Assembly: GCA_002404795.1 (NCBI GenBank)
Contig: DHKK01000095.1
Span: forward strand, 1-5,159
Direction of reading: 5' to 3'
DNA: 5,159 bases
From: Clostridiales bacterium UBA4696
GTDB lineage: Bacteria; Bacillota; Clostridia; Oscillospirales; Oscillospiraceae
In this document: piece by piece, positions 1 through 3,400 of the stretch
Position numbering within the stretch: position 1 is the first letter of the stretch
Layout of the letters: the number at the start of each line of letters is the position of its first letter
Position numbers and translations under genes: made by a program
The notes under the pieces: generated by a model
Database searches by the model: none
Told to the model about the DNA's origin: nothing
The model's input: only the letters and a program-made list of their open reading frames with translations

Positions 1-187
1 AAAGATAGGGGAGAAAAGGGCGCGTAGGTTACGTTTGGTGCATTCTGCCTCTGAATTTAGGTAGGAACCTATTTCTCGGTTGTCGTTCCACTCGATAGTC
101 ACCCTACATATGTCTTACTACGCGCCGCCTGATACGGAGGTATCAAATTTGTAACTAGCTGTCGTAGAATATTTGCCATCAATAGAA
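1..187. other. Left-edge region without a convincing gene, with inverted repeats
   Basis: No frame gives a convincing protein here. GC is about 46% by count, lower than the neighbouring genes. Three inverted repeats are visible: a perfect 9-bp pair GGCGCGTAG (19-27) with CTACGCGCC (118-126) enclosing 90 bases; a small hairpin TAGGT-AGGA-ACCTA (58-71) inside it; and GATAC-GGAG-GTATC (131-144) just after it. A strong terminator follows at 188-221 on the + strand. Together these could be the 3' part of a structured + strand RNA, or the end of a mobile element. I recognise no known RNA family. On the minus strand a frame is open from a GTG at 100-102 to the window edge (34 codons), but this length is expected by chance and its ribosome binding site is poor. 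Confidence 0.35.
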
Positions 188-221
188 GGTGCAGGCCGGA
201 TTTGCCGGGCTGCACCTTTTT
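188..221 (+). terminator. Strong intrinsic terminator, possibly bidirectional
   Basis: The stem is GGTGCAGGCCGG (188-199), loop ATTTG, then CCGGGCTGCACC (205-216), with one G-G mismatch in 12 pairs, followed directly by TTTTT (217-221). The U-tract lies on the + strand, so it ends a transcript entering from the left edge, although no + strand protein gene is seen there. Read on the minus strand the same hairpin is followed by the weaker TTCTATT, so it may also stop the phosphoesterase transcript that ends at 312. Confidence 0.75.
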
Positions 222-258
222 GCGGGGAAAACTGCTTTATTTGCTTTGCACCTTGTAG

Positions 259-279
259 GGGCGGGGCTCTGCTCCGCCC
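259..279. repeat. GC-rich hairpin, REP-like intergenic repeat candidate
   Basis: GGGCGGGGC (259-267) pairs with GCTCCGCCC (271-279) around a three-base loop, with one G-T pair. There is no U-tract on either strand, so this is not a classic terminator. The core, GTAGGGGCGGGG and its complement, resembles short GC-rich palindromes scattered between genes in many gut Firmicutes; that likeness is from memory. A related sequence, GTAGGCGGGG, starts the terminator hairpin at 2077-2101. It lies 3' of the minus-strand operon and could stabilise the mRNA end. Confidence 0.4.
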
Positions 280-311
280 GCGGGTGCCGATTTCATCGGA
301 AGAACGGGTGC

Positions 312-1013
312 TCAGCCTTCCGACGGGAACGGCACGAAGGTCTGGAACAGGATCTGGAGGTTATCGACTTGTTTATCGGTGTGGAAGTGGCCGCAGAACC
401 AGTGGTCATAGCGGAGCTTGGACTCGATCGCGTCCATCCAGAGCTCGGTCGTGCAGTCGACGGTCGACTGGTCGAGATCGGGCTTGAGGGCTTCGAGGGG
501 CTTATAGCGCAGCGGGCAGGTGTGCGTCAGCATGACGGGCATCTGCCAGCCGCGGCGCGCGAGGAGGGCTTCGACCTGCCGCTTGGTCTCGTCCGACGGC
601 TGCTCGTCCGGCCACCAGCCGAGGCCCTTGGCCAGCCGGTATTCCTTGCCGGTGGAATACGCGCCGCCCACGACGAGGCAGTCGGTCCCCGCGAACTGGT
701 AGACCTCACCGTCCACCGCGAACAGCAGGTTCGGATACTGCGGCTCGTACAGGATCTTCCCGCCGTGGAAGCTGCCCTCCACATAGCCGGGGATGTTCTG
801 CGGCCGGTTTTCGCGGTTGCCGTGCAGGGAGAAGATCGTGATGGGGAACTGCGACGCGCGGGTCTTCAGGAACAGATCGCGCTCGCCGCCGCCGAAGTTG
901 AAGCCGGAATCGCCGAGAATGATCAGAATATCGTCCGCCGTGGTCTGCTTTTCGCGGCAGAAAGCCTCCACGCGGTCAAAATGTCCGTGCGTGTCGCCGG
1001 TGAGCCAGATCAT
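312..1013 (-). CDS. Calcineurin-like metallophosphoesterase
   Basis: This 233-residue cytoplasmic protein belongs to the calcineurin-like phosphoesterase family, which uses two metal ions to hydrolyse phosphate esters. The metal-binding motifs appear in order: GDTHG with D7 and H9, LGDSG with D35, HGNREN with N66, LTHTCP with H164, and CGHFH with H209 and H211. The third motif is normally GNH(D/E); here the histidine that usually assists catalysis is Arg67, so activity or substrate may be unusual. There is no signal peptide or membrane segment. The start ATG (1013-1011) overlaps the upstream xdhC-like stop as ATGA and has AAAGGAGG seven bases before it, so start choice and translational coupling are well supported. 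The gene is second in a minus-strand operon. The substrate cannot be deduced; phosphodiester or nucleotide substrates are possible, and a role linked to molybdenum cofactor metabolism is only a guess from context. Confidence 0.9.
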   Translation of the reverse strand: MIWLTGDTHGHFDRVEAFCREKQTTADDILIILGDSGFNFGGGERDLFLKTRASQFPITIFSLHGNRENRPQNIPGYVEGSFHGGKILYEPQYPNLLFAVDGEVYQFAGTDCLVVGGAYSTGKEYRLAKGLGWWPDEQPSDETKRQVEALLARRGWQMPVMLTHTCPLRYKPLEALKPDLDQSTVDCTTELWMDAIESKLRYDHWFCGHFHTDKQVDNLQILFQTFVPFPSEG

Positions 1014-1819
1014 GCCTTGTCCTCCTTTGCGTCGGTCAGCGCCTGCCGGCCGCGGTTTTTGACCAGCAGGATCTGCGCCAGAATGGCGATGGCCAGCTCC
1101 TCCGGCGTCTCGCCGCCGAGATCGAAGCCGATGGGCGTGCAGACTGTGTCCAGCTGCGCCTGCGATACGCCGAGGCCGCGCAGCCGCTCAAACAGCGCGG
1201 CGATCTTCCGCCGGCTGCCGAGCATGCCGACGTAGGCCGCGTCCTTCTCCAGCGCGGCGTGCAGCGCCTCGCCGTCCTGCGTGTGGCTGTGGCCGCAGAT
1301 CACGAAAAACGCCCCGGGCGAGACCGCCTGCGCGGCGATCCCCTCGTAAAAATCCCCCGCGACCGGGAAGAACCGGTCGGCCAGCGCTGCGGCCTCCGCG
1401 ACGGCCTCCTTCGGCCGGTCGTCAAAGAGCCAGATCTCGAAGCCCGTGAGCTTCGCCGCGCGCAGCACGCACGTGCCCACGTGCCCGCCGCCGCAGACGA
1501 CGAGCAGCGGCCGCGTGCCGTACACCTCGATGAACACCTGCAGCGTCCCGCCGCAGGCCATGCCGCTCGCCGCCGCCTGCGGCACGACCTCGTAACGCAC
1601 GAGGCGGTTTTTGCCGCAGCGGATGGCCTCCGCGGCGTCTTTTTTTGCCCGCAGCTCGGCAAGACCGCCGCCGATGGTCCCGGCGCTGCGGCCGTCCGCG
1701 TAGACGAGCATTTTGCCCTCGGTCCGGGGCGTGGAGCCGGTCGCCTCCACGATGGTGGCGACGGCGTAGGGCGTGCGCTGTTGCCGCGCGAGCAGCTGTA
1801 GCTGCAGAAGGTCTTCCAT
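1010..1819 (-). CDS. XdhC/CoxI family molybdenum-hydroxylase accessory protein
   Basis: This 269-residue protein has the full XdhC layout. The N-terminal XdhC/CoxI domain shows GSTPR (28-32), a KMLV stretch (36-39), GTIGGG..E (47-55) and MACGG (87-91), the conserved Cys motif. The C-terminal Rossmann-like domain shows CGGGHVG (109-115), DDR (133-135), GHSHTQD (176-182), YVGMLGSRRK (196-205) and PIGFDLGGETPEE (229-241). In studied members XdhC binds molybdenum cofactor, helps its sulfuration and delivers it to xanthine dehydrogenase-type enzymes; that this one does so is inferred from family. An upstream in-frame ATG (1933) would add 38 residues, but ATG at 1819 is preferred: it follows AGGAGG with a 4-base gap, the first conserved motif then lies at the usual depth, and the extension would run through the promoter. 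No molybdenum hydroxylase subunit is in the window. First gene of the operon with the phosphoesterase. Confidence 0.93.
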   Translation of the reverse strand: MEDLLQLQLLARQQRTPYAVATIVEATGSTPRTEGKMLVYADGRSAGTIGGGLAELRAKKDAAEAIRCGKNRLVRYEVVPQAAASGMACGGTLQVFIEVYGTRPLLVVCGGGHVGTCVLRAAKLTGFEIWLFDDRPKEAVAEAAALADRFFPVAGDFYEGIAAQAVSPGAFFVICGHSHTQDGEALHAALEKDAAYVGMLGSRRKIAALFERLRGLGVSQAQLDTVCTPIGFDLGGETPEELAIAILAQILLVKNRGRQALTDAKEDKA

Positions 1820-1862
1820 ACTGCCTCCTCTCCCGGCCGGGGCCGGGACATGGTTTTTCTTC

Positions 1863-1891
1863 AGTATAGCCTGCCGGGCAGGAAGGCGCAA
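1863..1891 (-). promoter_or_regulatory. Probable sigma-A promoter of the xdhC-phosphoesterase operon
   Basis: On the minus strand the -10 box is TATACT (1868-1863, five of six consensus bases), with a 17-base spacer to a weak -35 box TTGCGC (1891-1886). It lies 44 bases before the xdhC-like start. The weak -35 suggests activator dependence or help from the AT-rich upstream repeats at 1895-1923. Confidence 0.6.
1870..1882. promoter_or_regulatory. Palindrome in the promoter spacer, possible operator
   Basis: CCTGCC-G-GGCAGG is a perfect 13-base inverted repeat located between the -35 and -10 boxes of the operon promoter. A repressor bound there would block RNA polymerase. It is GC-rich in an AT-rich stretch. 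The binding protein is unknown, and such a short palindrome could arise by chance. Confidence 0.4.
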
Positions 1892-1894
1892 TCC

Positions 1895-1923
1895 CAAAAA
1901 TATGGTTATTCGCACAAAAATAT
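1895..1923. promoter_or_regulatory. Two CAAAAATAT direct repeats 20 bp apart
   Basis: CAAAAATAT occurs at 1895-1903 and 1915-1923, a start-to-start distance of exactly 20 bases, or about two helical turns, so both copies face the same side. On the minus strand they lie just upstream of the weak -35 box of the operon, where an activator site or UP element would be. They may also cause DNA bending through the phased A-tracts. Confidence 0.45.
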
Positions 1924-1931
1924 CACGATGC

Positions 1932-1943
1932 ATTTAGCTAAAT
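1932..1943. promoter_or_regulatory. Perfect 12-bp palindrome ATTTAGCTAAAT
   Basis: ATTTAGCTAAAT reads the same on both strands and sits between the divergent operon and surface-protein gene, about 60 bases upstream of the + strand -35 box. A dimeric regulator such as a MarR-, GntR- or TetR-type protein could bind it; which is not deducible. No regulator gene is in the window. Confidence 0.4.
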
Positions 1944-2004
1944 CGCTGAAAATCTTCACATTCGACATAAGCGAAAGAAAATGCGACGATATCAGACGAA
2001 CGAT

Positions 2005-2032
2005 TTGACACAGCTGTTATTTTCTATAAAAT
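2005..2032 (+). promoter_or_regulatory. Sigma-A promoter of the BspA-like gene
   Basis: A perfect -35 box TTGACA (2005-2010) is followed after 16 bases by TAAAAT (2027-2032), five of six consensus bases. Initiation near 2039 would give a leader of about 105 bases before the start codon at 2144. The strong promoter suggests that control of the gene is exerted after initiation, in the leader. Confidence 0.75.
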
Positions 2033-2035
2033 ATA

Positions 2036-2119
2036 ACGCGCGAAACCAGTGCGCAGCCATGCACGCACGAACGCGTAGGCGGGGACCCCCCGCCTGTTTT
2101 TCCGGTGAATCCGGAAAAA
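2036..2119 (+). promoter_or_regulatory. Structured 5' leader, possible transcription attenuator
   Basis: Between promoter and ribosome binding site the RNA can form several stems: ACGCG (2036-2040) with CGCGT (2072-2076), enclosing GTGCG (2049-2053) with CGCAC (2064-2068); then the terminator hairpin (2077-2095); then TTTTTCCGG (2097-2105) with CCGGAAAAA (2111-2119), a perfect 9-bp stem with a five-base loop that uses the terminator's U-tract. This arrangement is what an attenuator or riboswitch would look like, but I cannot assign a known ligand class. An alternative is that the hairpins are intergenic repeats or mRNA stabilisers. Confidence 0.5.
2077..2101 (+). terminator. Intrinsic terminator inside the leader
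   Basis: AGGCGGGG (2077-2084) pairs perfectly with CCCCGCCT (2088-2095) around ACC, then GTTTTT follows (2096-2101). It lies downstream of the promoter and upstream of the start codon, with no + strand gene before it, so it would abort transcription of the surface-protein gene unless prevented. The minus strand has no U-tract here. Confidence 0.65.
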
Positions 2120-2143
2120 CAATGATATTTTGGGAGGAAATGT

Positions 2144-3400
2144 ATGAAGAAACGATTGATGAGTCTGCTGCTCGTCTGCAGCATGATCCTGTCACTGTTC
2201 ACCGGCCTCAGCGTGACCGCGCTGGCGGGGGACAGTGATTTTGTGATAGAGGGTACTGAATTAACAGAGTACACTGGCACCGATATTAACGTTGTGATTC
2301 CTGATGGAATTACAACTATTGCGATTGGTGCTTTTTATAAAAATGAGTATATCGAATGCAACAATACTATAAAGACCAATGTTGAGATCAAGGCTCTCGG
2401 CCACAATGTTGTGGACGGCAAGTGCACGCGCGAGGGCTGCGATTATACGGAACCGGCGCAGGAAAATCTTTTCCAGAAGTTCTTCGAAAATAAGAAGGAT
2501 GACATGACCGCGGCGAATGACGCGGACAAGGCTTGGACGGCGCTTCCGTCCGGCCTGAAATATAAGCTCAAGGCTTCCGGCAGTGAGGAAAAGGTTTTCA
2601 CGCTGACGATGAAAAACGGCGGCTATCTGACGGTCAAGGGTACGGTCAGCCAGCCGATGGCGAAGGTCACGGCCACCGACGCAAACAAAAAGACGGTCGG
2701 CACATTGAGCAGCACGAATATAAATCCGACGTCGGTGGCCTTTGAGGCAGTGGTCAAGAGCGGCGACGTCATCACCTTTACTTATTCCAGCTATGAGTAT
2801 GCAAGCAACGACTATTATGTCGAGATCACCGACATCACGCTGGACGAGACCTGCCCGCATAGTCTGAGTCAGGAAGTTCCGGCTGAGGCTGCGACCTGCG
2901 CGAAGGACGGCAATAACCTGTATTATGAATGCCTTGGCTGCAAGGGCAAGTTCAAGGATAAGGCTTGCACGACTCCGATGACGGATGCCGAGGCGATCAT
3001 CCCCGCAGGCCATACCTATGACGAGAGCAAGAACATCTCGGTCGACGACGGCAAGGCGACGGTCAAGACCTGCTCCAAGTGCGGTCTGACGACTGTCATT
3101 GCGGCGAGCAGCGGCACGAGCGAGACGACCTATACTGTCACGCTCACTGGCTCGAACGTTATCTTCACGGCCGAGGGCAAGACCGGCACGGGCTACACCG
3201 TCGGCAGCGGCAAGGACTTCTATTTCCTCGCCAAGGCCGCCAGCGGCTATACGATATCGGCAGCGGCAAGGACTTCTATTTCCTCGCCAAGGTCGACAGC
3301 GGCTATACGATCACCAACGTTACCAATGCAGCGGCGGTCGAAGGCTATGACGGCCTGTACAAGATCGCAAACGTCACTGGCAACACGACCGTCACCCTGA
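2144..3400 (+). CDS. BspA-type LRR surface protein, N-terminal part (frameshifted)
   Basis: This is a secreted or cell-surface protein with no recognised enzymatic domain. ATG 2144 follows GGGAGG (2132-2137) with a six-base gap. Residues 1-28 are a signal peptide: MKKR, a hydrophobic core and an ALA cleavage site. Residues about 31-65 form one LRR_5/BspA unit, with ELTEYTGTDINVVIPDGITT and then IAIGAFY. A Cys-containing DGKCTREGC segment and a beta-rich part follow, then a Cys-rich repeat of a kind common in gut clostridial surface proteins (CPHSL, YYECLGC, CSKCG), and a GYTVGSGKDFYFLAKAAS tandem repeat from about residue 350. After residue 371 the frame is wrong, and it ends at TGA 3398-3400 with an Arg/Ser-rich, meaningless tail. 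An extra AT at 3254-3257 explains this; the true protein continues in another frame to the right. DNA for residues about 30-82 is only about 35% GC. BspA-like proteins bind host matrix or other bacteria; the role here is inferred. Confidence 0.85.
   Translation: MKKRLMSLLLVCSMILSLFTGLSVTALAGDSDFVIEGTELTEYTGTDINVVIPDGITTIAIGAFYKNEYIECNNTIKTNVEIKALGHNVVDGKCTREGCDYTEPAQENLFQKFFENKKDDMTAANDADKAWTALPSGLKYKLKASGSEEKVFTLTMKNGGYLTVKGTVSQPMAKVTATDANKKTVGTLSSTNINPTSVAFEAVVKSGDVITFTYSSYEYASNDYYVEITDITLDETCPHSLSQEVPAEAATCAKDGNNLYYECLGCKGKFKDKACTTPMTDAEAIIPAGHTYDESKNISVDDGKATVKTCSKCGLTTVIAASSGTSETTYTVTLTGSNVIFTAEGKTGTGYTVGSGKDFYFLAKAASGYTISAAARTSISSPRSTAAIRSPTLPMQRRSKAMTACTRSQTSLATRPSP
3191..3312 (+). repeat. 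54-bp in-gene tandem repeat (18 residues), second unit carries two extra bases
   Basis: Unit 1 (3191-3244) encodes GYTVGSGKDFYFLAKAAS. Unit 2 (3245-3300) encodes GYTIGSGKDFYFLAKVDS if two bases are removed. A third unit begins with GYTITNV at 3301. From TCGGCAGCGG onward, the 56-base stretches 3201-3256 and 3257-3312 differ at three positions. Unit 2 is 56 bases instead of 54, because GATATCGG stands where an in-frame GATCGG is expected. This moves the reading frame and truncates the upstream product. Confidence 0.85.

Noticed and set aside
1..102. Minus-strand partial gene from GTG 100-102, reading VTIEWNDNRE onward
   Set aside because: 34 open codons are common by chance, the start signal is weak, and I recognise no family; kept only as a note.
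189..1235. + strand open frame of 348 codons across the phosphoesterase and XdhC genes
   Set aside because: It starts inside a terminator stem and is antisense to two genes with intact family motifs; a GC-rich shadow frame.
1820..1933. 38-residue N-terminal extension of the XdhC protein from an upstream ATG
   Set aside because: It would overlap the promoter and has no good ribosome binding site, while ATG 1819 has AGGAGG and gives the usual family start.
2036..2101. Cyclic-di-GMP-I type riboswitch, suggested by GCGAAACC near 2039
   Set aside because: The expected GNRA-capped hairpin and the GACGCAAAGC-type segment are absent; the likeness is limited to one short string.
2059..2238. Leader peptide or overlapping gene from ATG 2059
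   Set aside because: No ribosome binding site, runs through the terminator hairpin and far into the surface-protein gene, and shows no run of regulatory codons.
3203..3400. Programmed -1 ribosomal frameshift joining the two parts of the surface protein
   Set aside because: A -1 shift would restore the frame, but no X XXY YYZ slippery heptamer is visible in the relevant frame, and the repeat alignment gives a simpler two-base insertion.
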